Source of the DNA: an uncultured Dermabacter sp.
GTDB lineage: Bacteria; Actinomycetota; Actinomycetes; Actinomycetales; Dermabacteraceae
DNA length: 64,000 bases
Assembly (NCBI GenBank): GCA_947252755.1
Contig: CAMXWV010000001.1
Coordinates: 310,001 to 374,000, forward strand
Direction: 5' to 3'
Shown here piece after piece: positions 36,103-45,330 of the stretch (the stretch's first letter is position 1; each line of letters begins with the position of its first letter). The position numbers and the translations under genes are program-made. Under the pieces are notes generated by a model that saw only the letters and a list, made by a program, of their open reading frames with translations, had not been told where the DNA came from and searched no databases.

Positions 36103-38946
36103 CTAACCCTCGCCCTCATCGAAGTCGAACTCCTGCTGTGACGAGCGTGGCGTCGAGGCGTGCTTGCGCGCCTGCTCGTTCACGTCGCCCCAGGCGCTCA
36201 CGAGGCCGTTGAAGAGGATCGCGTCCTTCGTGTCCTTCTTCTTCTCGGCCTCATGGAACAGCAGGAAACCCAGCTCCTTGACCGCATCCAGGTTCACGCG
36301 CGTCTGTACCGACGGCAGCAGCTCGGCCACCTTGTCGGCGCCATCCTTGGCCATCACCGCAGCAAGACGAACCGTGGCCTCCCAAACACTCACGCGCTCG
36401 TCGGCCGCGGCATCCCACGAGCCGTCGAGCTGAGCCGGCGGGAGCAAGCGGGATCTGCCGCCCCTCGCTTCAAAGATTCCCCCGCGTTCCAAGGCACCGA
36501 TCGAGGTATCCGAGGAACGAGCGAGTTGATCGGCGATGCCAGAACTTTCCCTTGCCCAGCCGTACTGTCGGTACCACTTGACGGCGAACCGGGTATCCGG
36601 GTCGAAGTCGGACTCCTGCTCGCCCAGGACTTCGTCCAGTGTGGCGTTGATGAGCAGCAGGGCGTCTCTCACGCTCATGTCTGAGCCATCTGCCTCGCGA
36701 ACACGTGAATAGGAAGAGAAGACTCCAATTCCTGGACCGATGGCCGCCTGTGCGAGGTCCACGGGCGCGATGGAACCCTGCATGAGCTTCCGCAACGCTT
36801 CTGGGAGAGTGGTCTTGAGTGTTGCGATGAACGCGCGCCGAGTCGTTGCGACAGCGTCTTCGGGACGTGGCCGACAGGCAAGAAGAATCGTCGAGGCTAT
36901 GGAGTTCGCTCCCAGACTTGTCAGCCTTCCGGCACGTTCAGTTCGCATCGGCCAGGTCGCAGTCACTTCCCATCCACCAGCGATCAGTCCATCAAGAAGC
37001 GTGTACCAGCCGTTCGATGCGCTGCTACCGTCGCTGCTCTCCTTCTGCTTGTACGCGTAGTAAACGAGGAGTGGGGTATCCGGATTCGCGGTGGCACGAA
37101 TCCGCCTGAAGACACCGTTGAATCCCGCGACGAAACGCTCGCGCGCACCCTCCCGCCCGCCATGCCTGTACTGATTCGCTACAAGTTCTTCCGTCTTCGG
37201 CGTCAGCATTGTTCGGAACAGTTCCGGATAGACGTTTTGGAGAGAACGTCGAAGCCACGTGTAGAAGAAGTCGGACAAGTCGGAGTAGCTGATCATGTCG
37301 TAGTACGGAGGGTCGGTCACGACCGCGTATCCCGAGTAGTCCCGCGAGGCGGCGTCTGCTTGTTCGATGGTGCCAGCCTGCGTGTCGCCGATCGAAAAAG
37401 AGTGGTTCCTCAGTGCCCGAACCATTCCCTCGATCACGATCTGGAACGATCCCGAAGCGCCCGAGAACGGATTCGCTTCCGCGAAGTCCCATGCCATGGC
37501 GATCGCTTGACCGCCGAACATGTTTCGCGGGCACTGGGCTTTAGGCTCCCACCGGCAGAAGGAGTTGTTGAGGTCAGCGAGCTTATCGATGGCCATTGCC
37601 AGGTATGTAGCGATGGCGTCTGCGTAGGCGAGCGCTCCGCTGCCGGCGTCAGCGAGACTATCGCCGTACTCCCATCCAGCAGCGGTCGCGTCGCGCAAAA
37701 CTTCAGCGCGTACCTCTGAGACGGTGTCGCTGAAGGAAGTCAGCATCGTCAGCTGGCGAGGTAGGTATAGGTCGGAGAACTTCGTATATCCATATGCCGG
37801 AGGAGAGAACCATCGTGAGTCAGTTGACATCTCAATTTCGAGATCGGATGGGGGGCGCTCGACGTTCGCAGCCTCTCGATCGCGATCAGAAGGCGGGAGG
37901 TACTCGCGACCGCTTTTGCTCTTCGCCGCCACCGCGATGAGGTCATACCCGATTCGGCCAATGGCGCCTTCCTCTCGCACGTAGTCGTATGAGAAAGGAG
38001 TCGAGTCGCTTATGGCTTTAGCACCCTTGCCGTGCTTTATCGTCCAGTCGTCGTCACCCTTGGGACCATTGCTGTCGCGACGTACTGAGTACGCAACCGC
38101 TCCATCGTGGACTTCGGGGACGACGTAGGCTTCCTTGCCCTTGTTGGTGCTCAGCCACCAAGTGCTGACGAGCGGAGTTCGAAAGCGGTTGGCCGGGTTT
38201 GGGCTCACGACTGTTCGCGCCCACTTCCAGGCTATGACGGTCAGTTCGCTTCCGTCTGGCCCGGTGGCTGTGGGGTAAAGATGGCCGATCTTCTCCCAGA
38301 CTCGCTCCGCCAGGGATATTCCATACCGGTTAAGGTCCTCTGCGAAACCCTCCATCCTTGTCCAACTCATTGCCGTGGAGGCCGCACCGGGGTATACCGG
38401 TTCTTTACCGCTGACCAAGGGTGGAATCTGAACAAGTGCCTTCGTGACCAGGACGGCGACTGGGTTCAGATCAGAAGCATGGACTTCGAGCCCCAGGCGC
38501 TGAGCCTCAAGAGGGATGATCCCACCGCCGCAGAAGGGGTCAAGCACAGCCGGCAGCTGACCGCCGTTCGAGAGGCGAATTTCGGTGCGCGCCTCCTCCA
38601 TCAAGAAGCTATCGCCAGAGTTCTCCCACTTGGCCAGTCGTTCCATCAACTCGTGAAGCCGAGCGCGCTCGGCTGCCTGGGACTCAGGTGTCGGGAATCG
38701 GTCAGGATGGGACGACGGGTCATCGACGAGTTGAGCGAAGACGGCGGCCCGTGCGTTGACGTGCGGCTTACGGGACCACCAGTGGTGCAGCGACGCAGGC
38801 TTCGACTGGCGGATAGTACCTTCGCGGCGCGTCTCCTCGTTCAGAGTTTCGAGCGGCAGCGAGACTTCGATGAGCTTCTTCTTCGGTGCGTTGGTCACGA
38901 TGCTTCTCTCGCTGGCGTGGGTCTGGCTGTTGGTGGTGTGGGTCAT
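36103..38946 (-). CDS. DUF1156 adenine-specific DNA methyltransferase
   Basis: Protein of 947 residues, of the COG1743/DUF1156 type. The N-terminal DUF1156 region contains LIEVSLPLETLNEE and SLHHWWSRKP. AdoMet-binding motif I is VLDPFCGGG (Asp136) and catalytic motif IV is TDPPYYD (Asp545-Pro-Pro-Tyr). Similar methyltransferases serve as PglX-like modification enzymes in BREX type 3 and in DUF499-linked restriction-like systems, where they mark host DNA. The ATG overlaps the stop of the upstream DUF3883 segment by 4 bp (ATGA). Base composition around 37-38 kb looks lower in GC than the core genes, consistent with acquisition. Confidence 0.9.
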   Translation of the reverse strand: MTHTTNSQTHASERSIVTNAPKKKLIEVSLPLETLNEETRREGTIRQSKPASLHHWWSRKPHVNARAAVFAQLVDDPSSHPDRFPTPESQAAERARLHELMERLAKWENSGDSFLMEEARTEIRLSNGGQLPAVLDPFCGGGIIPLEAQRLGLEVHASDLNPVAVLVTKALVQIPPLVSGKEPVYPGAASTAMSWTRMEGFAEDLNRYGISLAERVWEKIGHLYPTATGPDGSELTVIAWKWARTVVSPNPANRFRTPLVSTWWLSTNKGKEAYVVPEVHDGAVAYSVRRDSNGPKGDDDWTIKHGKGAKAISDSTPFSYDYVREEGAIGRIGYDLIAVAAKSKSGREYLPPSDRDREAANVERPPSDLEIEMSTDSRWFSPPAYGYTKFSDLYLPRQLTMLTSFSDTVSEVRAEVLRDATAAGWEYGDSLADAGSGALAYADAIATYLAMAIDKLADLNNSFCRWEPKAQCPRNMFGGQAIAMAWDFAEANPFSGASGSFQIVIEGMVRALRNHSFSIGDTQAGTIEQADAASRDYSGYAVVTDPPYYDMISYSDLSDFFYTWLRRSLQNVYPELFRTMLTPKTEELVANQYRHGGREGARERFVAGFNGVFRRIRATANPDTPLLVYYAYKQKESSDGSSASNGWYTLLDGLIAGGWEVTATWPMRTERAGRLTSLGANSIASTILLACRPRPEDAVATTRRAFIATLKTTLPEALRKLMQGSIAPVDLAQAAIGPGIGVFSSYSRVREADGSDMSVRDALLLINATLDEVLGEQESDFDPDTRFAVKWYRQYGWARESSGIADQLARSSDTSIGALERGGIFEARGGRSRLLPPAQLDGSWDAAADERVSVWEATVRLAAVMAKDGADKVAELLPSVQTRVNLDAVKELGFLLFHEAEKKKDTKDAILFNGLVSAWGDVNEQARKHASTPRSSQQEFDFDEGEG

Positions 38947-39419
38947 CGCGGTGGTCCTCCGCGTTCCCAGTAGTCGCGCCAGACCTCGTTGTAGGAACGG
39001 GTGGTCGCGGATGGTTCAAGGTGGGCGAAGGCGTCGCCCACGTAGCGCAGCCGATCGTGCGCTGCTCCGCTGGCGGATACCTCGACCAGGGCTAGCCGGT
39101 GACGATCGCCTTGTGTCTGGGCGAAGGTGATCTCATTCGTGGTGATCGTGAAGGTGTCGGCGCCTTCGATGCGTCCTTTGACCTCGATGTAGTGGACGAA
39201 ACCACTTTGGTCGGTGGACTGGATGTCGTAGCCAGGGTTGTTGCGCGGCATCTCGACAGGTTCGCGTCCGAGCGCTCGCTCAGCGGCAAGCACGGCTTCG
39301 ACGGCACGGCGCTCGACTTCCTCGGTCTGGCGGGCGAAGGTCTGCGCTTCGGGCTCGGCGTCGGTCGCGAGAAGCGCACTGGGAATGACGAGCGCGGCGC
39401 CACGGATCACAGCGGGCAC
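38943..39419 (-). pseudogene. DUF3883 nuclease-like tail, cut off from helicase by in-frame TAG
   Basis: A 158-residue open frame if begun at the GTG at 39419. It carries a DUF3883 domain: GYDIQSTDQSG (Asp) and VHYIEVKGR (Glu-x-Lys), a PD-(D/E)XK-like pattern, then ITFAQTQGDRHRLALVEV. It is in exactly the same frame as the helicase upstream. The 20 codons between the helicase TAG (39480-39482) and this GTG are also family-like (LDDRLSRRLEQLDEATN), so the normal protein is probably one polypeptide of about 1200 residues (38943-42545). No good Shine-Dalgarno precedes the GTG. It may be made only by readthrough or reinitiation. The stop overlaps the methyltransferase ATG by 4 bp. Confidence 0.8.
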
Positions 39420-39479
39420 GGCAACAAGATTGGTGGCCTCATCGAGCTGTTCCAGCCGGCGGCTTAGCCGGTCATCGAG

Positions 39480-42400
39480 CTACCGGGCACGGACGAGTGC
39501 GGTCTCGGCGCGGAGCCTGCCAACGGTGCCTCCTCGTTCGAGGGCTTCGAGGCGGTTGTGTTCGCGATCCCAGTGGTTGATCTCGGCCAGGAGGCGATCC
39601 TTGACCTGTGCCCGGGTGCGCGCGGTCTCGATGTCGAGGCGGGTCTTGATCTCGTCCATGCGGGGCTGGAGCCCTTCACGGTAGGCCCAAGAGCGCACGA
39701 GCTTCTCGTGGTTGTGCCGCGCCCAGTCGCTACCCGCGATCTCAGCGATGGCTTCGGTCTCGGTCGAGTCGGGTCGGTCGAAATCGAGGTACGGCGGTGC
39801 AGCGGAAACCGTGACGGTGCCGTCCTGTTGGAGGAGCGGGTAGTCGAAATGGTGAGAGACGGTGTCAGCGTCATCTGCGGTGTTCTCGATGCGCTGCTCG
39901 ACGCTGAACATCAGCATCGGCGCATCCGTCTGCTTGGTGCGACGGTCGACCAGCACCGTGCCCTGCTTGAGAGTGGGGCCGAGGTCATCGATGGTTGCCT
40001 CGATCACGGCGTGCAGCAGCGGGTGGCCCGGTGCGATGAGGGTGGCATCGGCGAGACCGTCGGGGTGCATGCGTGAGAGTTCGAAGGTGATGCGCTCGTA
40101 TTGCTCGGCGACGGGTGCCCACCGGTTGAGGCGACGCGCGGTGTCGATGACGCGGGCCGGGACGCGGGTGATCTCGTAGCGGCCCTTCTCTCGCTTGCGG
40201 ATGCGTCCGCCGAGCCGTGTGAGCGCGGGGAGGAAGAAGGCGGCGATGTAGCCGGGCTGGAGTCGGCGTTCGCGGGCCTTCTCCATCCGTGCCCGGACCT
40301 CGTCGAGGTTGAGCGCCGAGAACATCTCGGGATGAAGGGCACGCTCGGCGAGCATTTCGTCCAGGCCGTGGGAGACTCCGGCATCGATGATCCGGTCGAG
40401 CTTGGCCTTGATCTGGGGCTGGTCACCGTAGCGGATTGCCTCGATCAGCAGGTCACGCAATGAGCGCTCTTGGAAGGCGTCGGCGTCGCCGAGGACGTTG
40501 AACAGGTTGCCGTTGTAGGCGATTGACATCTGGTCGATCTTCGCCAGCAGCCGTGTGAACACGTCGCCCTCGCGGGTGTCGCGGGCGACCATGTTCCACA
40601 GGTGGCAGACCTCGCGCTGGCCGATGCGGTGGATGCGGCCGAAGCGCTGCTCTATGCGGTTCGGGTTCCACGGCAGGTCGTAGTTCACCATCAGGTGCGC
40701 ACGTTGAAGGTTCAGACCTTCGCCGGCGGCGTCCGTGGCGAGGAGGACTACGGTGTCGGGGTTGTGGGTGAAGCGTTCGCGGGCGAGCTTGCGGTCTTCG
40801 CGTCGGGTGCCGCCGTGGATGGTGATGACCGAATCGGCGCGGCCGAACTGGGCGGTGATCTTGGCTTGCAGGTAGTCGAGCGTGTCGCGGTGCTCGGTGA
40901 AGATGATGATCTTGCGAGCATCGCCGGAGCCATCGTGGGTCAGGAGCTGCTCGTCGAGGATGGTGCGCAGCTGCACCCACTTCTTGTCGTCATCCTGAAG
41001 CCGGACTCGCCTCGCGACTTTGATGAGTTCTTCGAGGATCGCGATCTCTGCCCGCAGCTCGGGGATCGTCTGCGCGGCCGTGGCGAGGTCGACAACTTGG
41101 TCTGCCTGTTCCTCGAACTGGGTGCGTTCCTCGTCGGTGGTCTCCTCGTCGAAGTCTTCGAAGTCGTCGACCGAGAACGCGGGTAGTGCGTCGCTTCCGA
41201 AATCGAGCGTGGTGTTGCCTGTGGTCCATTCGTCGATGTGTGAGGCGATAGAGGTGCTGAAGCGTGCGTCGTCGGTGATGCGCTGCATGTCGCGAAGTTT
41301 TGTGTCGAGACGCTGCTGGCGTCGTTCCAGGGATCGCAGGATCGCTTCAGGGCTGGAGGCCAGACGGCGTTGCAGCACGGTCAGCGCGAACCCGACGTTG
41401 TTGCCGCGCTTCTTGTCCCCTGCTTGGGCGATCCGTTCGGCTCGTCCCATCTCGGTGCGGACGTAGTCGGTGACCTGTTCGTAGAGGTCTCGCTCGGCGG
41501 GGCTCAGCTCGTACTCGACGGTGTAGGCCTTGCGTTCGGGGAACAGCGGCTTGCCCTCGAAGGTGAGCAGGTCTTCTTTCACCATGCGGCGCATCAGGCC
41601 GTGGGTGTCGGTGCGGTGGACACCTTGCCGGTACTGGCCCTCGAAGCGGTCGCGATCCAGCAGCGACATGAACAGCTGGAAGTCCTCTTCCTTGCCCGCG
41701 TGCGGGGTCGCGGTCATCAGCAGGAAGTTGTGTGCGGTCTCTGACAGCAGGCGTCCGAGTTTGAAGCGCTTGGTCTCATCGACCTCGCCCGCCCACGAGG
41801 AGTAGTGGGCAGACATGCGATGGGCCTCGTCAACGACGGCGACATCCCAGGTGACCTCGCCGAGCTGCTCGGTCAGGTCTTCGCTGCGGGAGAGCTGGTC
41901 CATGCGGGCGATCAGGAACGGGTGCTCGGCGAAGACGTTGCGACCCTGGGCGTCATCGACCATCTGGCGGCTGAAGATTTCGAAGCGCAGGTCGAACTTC
42001 TGACTGAGTTCCTCGCGCCACTGCTCCACGAGCCCACCCGGGGCGACGATGATCGCTCGTTCGCAGTCCGAGCGCAGGATCAGCTCCTTCAGATAGAGTC
42101 CGGCCATGATCGTCTTGCCCGCGCCGGGGTCGTCGGCCAGCAGGAACCGCAGCGGGATGCGCGGCAGCAGCTCCTCGTAGACCGCACGGATCTGGTGCGG
42201 CAACGGGTCAACGTCCGAGCTGTTGACCGCGACCATCGGGTCATACAGCGCCGCGTACTTGATCCGCAGTGCCTCGGCTGCGAGCCGGAACTCGTCCGGA
42301 TCGGCATCGTAGGCGGGAGCGGAGTCGAAGTCACCCGTGACCTCGAACCGTGCTGCGTCGGCATCCGTGATCGCACGAGCGCCGCTGCGACCGGAGTCGT

Positions 42401-42545
42401 CACGATAGAAGACCTCGAACAGCTCGGCGTCGATGGGATCGATGGCAATCAGGGTAACCGTCTGCCCCGGCACCAAGCCACGGAGGCGCTGACCCGCACG
42501 CAGCGTCGCAAGTGTCAACGTTGCGTCTGTCGTTGCTTCTGTCAT
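39480..42545 (-). CDS. SNF2-family helicase, C-terminus truncated by nonsense codon
   Basis: Superfamily 2 translocase of the RapA/DrmD type, 1021 residues to the TAG. Walker A is DDPGAGKT (Lys144). The DEAH box is VVDEAHRMS (Asp239-Glu240). Motif III is LLMTATPHAG. Motif V is TDAAGEGLNLQ and motif VI EQRFGRIHRIGQ. A long C-terminal helical region ends at ALVRAR, where homologues continue into a DUF3883 domain. The start has a strong GGAAGGAGG Shine-Dalgarno and lies 89 bp after the small HTH gene. All helicase motifs are intact, so the core translocase could still work. It probably drives DNA scanning or unwinding for the DUF1156/DUF499 system. Confidence 0.88.
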   Translation of the reverse strand: MTEATTDATLTLATLRAGQRLRGLVPGQTVTLIAIDPIDAELFEVFYRDDSGRSGARAITDADAARFEVTGDFDSAPAYDADPDEFRLAAEALRIKYAALYDPMVAVNSSDVDPLPHQIRAVYEELLPRIPLRFLLADDPGAGKTIMAGLYLKELILRSDCERAIIVAPGGLVEQWREELSQKFDLRFEIFSRQMVDDAQGRNVFAEHPFLIARMDQLSRSEDLTEQLGEVTWDVAVVDEAHRMSAHYSSWAGEVDETKRFKLGRLLSETAHNFLLMTATPHAGKEEDFQLFMSLLDRDRFEGQYRQGVHRTDTHGLMRRMVKEDLLTFEGKPLFPERKAYTVEYELSPAERDLYEQVTDYVRTEMGRAERIAQAGDKKRGNNVGFALTVLQRRLASSPEAILRSLERRQQRLDTKLRDMQRITDDARFSTSIASHIDEWTTGNTTLDFGSDALPAFSVDDFEDFDEETTDEERTQFEEQADQVVDLATAAQTIPELRAEIAILEELIKVARRVRLQDDDKKWVQLRTILDEQLLTHDGSGDARKIIIFTEHRDTLDYLQAKITAQFGRADSVITIHGGTRREDRKLARERFTHNPDTVVLLATDAAGEGLNLQRAHLMVNYDLPWNPNRIEQRFGRIHRIGQREVCHLWNMVARDTREGDVFTRLLAKIDQMSIAYNGNLFNVLGDADAFQERSLRDLLIEAIRYGDQPQIKAKLDRIIDAGVSHGLDEMLAERALHPEMFSALNLDEVRARMEKARERRLQPGYIAAFFLPALTRLGGRIRKREKGRYEITRVPARVIDTARRLNRWAPVAEQYERITFELSRMHPDGLADATLIAPGHPLLHAVIEATIDDLGPTLKQGTVLVDRRTKQTDAPMLMFSVEQRIENTADDADTVSHHFDYPLLQQDGTVTVSAAPPYLDFDRPDSTETEAIAEIAGSDWARHNHEKLVRSWAYREGLQPRMDEIKTRLDIETARTRAQVKDRLLAEINHWDREHNRLEALERGGTVGRLRAETALVRAR

Positions 42546-42634
42546 GAGGTGCCTCCTTCCGATTTTGGGCAGTGGATCAGGATATGGGGTGCCACCGACA
42601 AATTGTCAGCGGCGGCGCGAAGCGAGCGACGCGC

Positions 42635-42835
42635 TCAGCCTGGCGGGGAAGGCTCGGGGTCGGCCGCAGCACCGCCTCGGCGCACCCATTCGTCGATCTC
42701 GCTGGCTTGGAACTTCCAGAGGCGTCCGACCTTGTGGGCGGGCATGGCCTTCTCGGCGATCCAGGTGTAGACGGTGTCTTTGGTGACCCCGAGGTGGGCG
42801 GCGATGTCGTCCGCAGACAGCCAAGGCTCAGGCAC
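42635..42835 (-). CDS. AlpA/excisionase-type HTH regulator
   Basis: Protein of 66 residues. SADDIAAHLGVTKDTVYTWI and GRLWKFQASEIDEWV match the HTH_17 family (AlpA, excisionase, MerR-like winged HTH). It is the first gene of the minus-strand defence operon and starts 142 bp from the divergent GHKL gene, so it probably regulates both transcripts. A 10-bp inverted repeat in the shared region is a candidate binding site. The short acidic, Pro-rich tail is unconserved. An excisionase role for the island is less likely because it lies far from the recombinase. Confidence 0.85.
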   Translation of the reverse strand: MPEPWLSADDIAAHLGVTKDTVYTWIAEKAMPAHKVGRLWKFQASEIDEWVRRGGAAADPEPSPPG

Positions 42836-42909
42836 TCAAGTCCTCCAGGGTGAGATGGACCGGGTATGAACGGGTTGATCCGATCCTACTCGGGGTAGCT
42901 CCGGTCTAC

Positions 42910-42966
42910 ACGGAAGAACTCGGCTGAGTGTGGCGTGGAGACTGGTGCTTGTCGGTGTTCTTCCGT
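42910..42966. promoter_or_regulatory. Inverted repeat in divergent defence promoter region
   Basis: Perfect 10-bp inverted repeat ACGGAAGAAC (42910-42919) and GTTCTTCCGT (42957-42966), separated by 37 bp. It lies within the 142-bp gap between the HTH gene (-) and the GHKL ATPase gene (+), ending 11 bp before the latter's ATG. The spacing suits a dimeric operator pair or a looped binding site for the adjacent HTH protein. It could also form a 5'-leader hairpin. Confidence 0.55.
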
Positions 42967-42977
42967 AGCCTTGCCTC

Positions 42978-44948
42978 ATGGAAGACCTCGTGCTCACCGC
43001 CAGCGACGACCACGTCGCACGTCTCGCTCACGAGGGCGACCCCGTACGCGCGATCATCGAGCTGATCTGGAACGCAGTCGACGCCGAGGCGACGAGCGTC
43101 GTCGTTACGATGGAGCGCAGCTCGATGGATGCCATCGATCAGGTGCGCGTCGAAGACGACGGACACGGCATCAGCTCCGACGAGGTGGCCTCGACGTTCG
43201 GCCGCATCGGGGGCTCCTGGAAGTCGTTGAGCGAGAAGTCCAAGAACGGCAAGAGGTACCTTCACGGCAAGCTCGGCGAGGGACGACTACGCGCCTTCGC
43301 GCTTGGCTCTCGCGTGAGCTGGGTCAGCGTCAGCGACAACACGATCGGGCAACGCGAACAGATCACGATCACCGGCAACCGGAGCAGCCGCGACCGGTTC
43401 CGCTGGGAAGCCACACCCTCGACCGCAGCCTCAACAGGTACGGTCGTCACGGCTCATAACGACGAACAGCGGTCGCTGAGCGCGCTCGAAGCAGACGACG
43501 TGCTCCCGCAGTTGCGATCGCACTTCGCGCCGCTTCTCCTCAACGACCAGTCGCTGACGATCACTTACGACGGTTCCGCGCTCGACCCGTCGCAAGAAGT
43601 GGTCAATGACACGACATCGCCGCTCCCCTTCGGAGAGGGCGGAGCCCACGAAGCCGTCCTGCGGATCATCGAGTGGCGCTCGGGCAAGCATCGAGCCGTC
43701 TCCTTCGGTCCTGATGCTGATCACTTCCCATACGAGACATCCGGGACACCTTTCGAGAACCAGTTCACCTATTCCGCCTACGTGACATGGAACAAGCTCG
43801 GCATCGATGAGCTCGCTGCGCTCGGGCTCGGCGATATGGCACCCGACGCCGTCGGGGAACTATGGACGGCTGCACGGGAAGCAATCCGCGATCACTTCAA
43901 CGCACGTCGACACGAACGACGTCGGGAACAGGTCGAGCACTGGAAGGAAACGGGTGTGTACCCGTACAAGAGCGAGCCGGCGAACGAGACCGAGCGCGCA
44001 GAGCGAGCCGTGTTCGATGTGGTTTCCGGCACACTCGTTCCCCACATCTCGAAGACCAAGAAGCAAGCGCAGTTGACGCTCGAGCTCCTTCGCGACGCGA
44101 TTCGTCACGATCCGGGGAAGCTGACAACGATCCTGCACGAGGTCGTCGCTCTCAACGAAGCCGACCGCGAGACCCTCACGAAATTGCTCAGCGAGACCAC
44201 GCTGTCGGCAATCATCCGTTCTGCCAACGTCGTCGCGAGCCGCCACAAGTTCCTCGTCGCGCTGGAGCATCTGCTCTTCGATCCAGATGACTCCGGGAAG
44301 GTGGGCGAACGTGACCATCTCCACAAGGTGCTCGAACACGAGCTATGGGTCTTCGGCGAGTCGTACCACCTCATGAGCACCGAGCGAAGCTTGACGGAAC
44401 TCCTGCGCAATCACCTTAAGCTCGACGGCCTGCCGACGAAGGATGTCGAGACGGTTCGTCGCTGGGACGGCAAGACAGGCCGAACCGACCTCCACCTTGC
44501 CGCCAAGAACAAGGAGCACGACCGGATCAGGCACCTCGTGGTGGAGCTGAAAGCACCGGACATCACCGCGTCGCGCAAGGAGCTCGACCAGGTCGAGGAC
44601 TACGCGAATGCGATTCTGTCCACCGCGGCCTTCACTGGCGATCGAACGAGCTGGGACCTCATTCTGGTCGTCACCGACTATGACGACCTCGTACGTCGAC
44701 GCATCAAGGGCGATGACTTCGAGCTCGGCCTGTTCTTCGAGCCCCAGAAGGAGCAAGGCCGACCTCTTGTGCGCGCCTACGTTCGTCGGTGGCGGGACGT
44801 GATCGACGAGAACAAGCGCCGACTGGAGTTCATGACGAACGCCCTCGAACACGACCCGTCGATCGCAGAGGGCCTCCAGTATGTGCGGTCGGAGTACGAG
44901 GACTTGCTACCCGAGGAACTGCGCGCGACTGCGGCAACTGCGAACTGA
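42978..44948 (+). CDS. GHKL ATPase fused to PD-(D/E)XK nuclease
   Basis: Protein of 656 residues. The N-terminal Bergerat (GHKL) ATPase domain has the N box E28-x3-N32 (IIELIWNAVDAEA), the G1 box D61-G-H-G64, and a glycine-rich lid around IGGSWKS and GKLGEGRLRA. This is the layout of MORC/Hsp90/MutL-like ATPases. The middle 300 residues are helical and unassigned. The C-terminal domain has Asp504, LVVELKAP with Glu523-x-Lys525, and Q538-x3-Y542, the order expected for a RecB/Cas4-type nuclease. It diverges from the defence operon and shares its control region. ATP-gated DNA cleavage in phage defence is inference. No clear Shine-Dalgarno precedes the ATG. Confidence 0.8.
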   Translation: MEDLVLTASDDHVARLAHEGDPVRAIIELIWNAVDAEATSVVVTMERSSMDAIDQVRVEDDGHGISSDEVASTFGRIGGSWKSLSEKSKNGKRYLHGKLGEGRLRAFALGSRVSWVSVSDNTIGQREQITITGNRSSRDRFRWEATPSTAASTGTVVTAHNDEQRSLSALEADDVLPQLRSHFAPLLLNDQSLTITYDGSALDPSQEVVNDTTSPLPFGEGGAHEAVLRIIEWRSGKHRAVSFGPDADHFPYETSGTPFENQFTYSAYVTWNKLGIDELAALGLGDMAPDAVGELWTAAREAIRDHFNARRHERRREQVEHWKETGVYPYKSEPANETERAERAVFDVVSGTLVPHISKTKKQAQLTLELLRDAIRHDPGKLTTILHEVVALNEADRETLTKLLSETTLSAIIRSANVVASRHKFLVALEHLLFDPDDSGKVGERDHLHKVLEHELWVFGESYHLMSTERSLTELLRNHLKLDGLPTKDVETVRRWDGKTGRTDLHLAAKNKEHDRIRHLVVELKAPDITASRKELDQVEDYANAILSTAAFTGDRTSWDLILVVTDYDDLVRRRIKGDDFELGLFFEPQKEQGRPLVRAYVRRWRDVIDENKRRLEFMTNALEHDPSIAEGLQYVRSEYEDLLPEELRATAATAN

Positions 44949-45008
44949 TCGTGCACGACCTGCTGCAAGGTCGATCCGATCTCCTGACAGTCCCTGAATA
45001 CACGGAGG

Positions 45009-45330
45009 CTACGCCTCGTAAGCGGTGGTGTTGTGGGGGTGACTGGTGTGGATTCGTGGGAGCGCGACAAGTCCGCGACCGAGGGCTGCGGCGAGGAGTC
45101 CGTGGGTGAGACCGTCGATTTCGGGGGCGAGGATCGCGGCGGCTGCCTCAGCTACTTCGGGGTCGGTCGTGTTGCCTCCGTCGAGGGTGGCGAGGATCGC
45201 GGTGCGGAGGTCGTTACACCAGGACTCGGTTGCGCTGCTGAGGGTCTTGATCGCGGCCGCGGTCGGATCGGCTGGTGGAGTGGGTGCTGAATATCGCCGA
45301 GGCCCGGCACCGCGCCTACGTCAACGGAGA
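45009..45330 (-). pseudogene. Decayed gene fragment, 3' part only
   Basis: A stop-free minus-strand frame with coding-like composition ends in TAG at 45009-45011. It reads through segments such as AAAIKTLSSATESW and PEVAEAAAAILAPEIDGL. It has no usable start: upstream it meets a stop near 45320 without ATG, GTG or TTG between. It looks like the remnant of an island gene broken by a rearrangement. No family was recognised. Together with the short frame on the other strand it accounts for the 475-bp gap between the GHKL and recombinase genes. Confidence 0.45.

Noticed and set aside
29154..42835. Calling the operon BREX or DISARM
   Set aside because: No PglZ, BrxA or BrxF and no DrmA, DrmB or DrmC are visible anywhere in the island. 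Only the ATPase-methylase-helicase core is shared.
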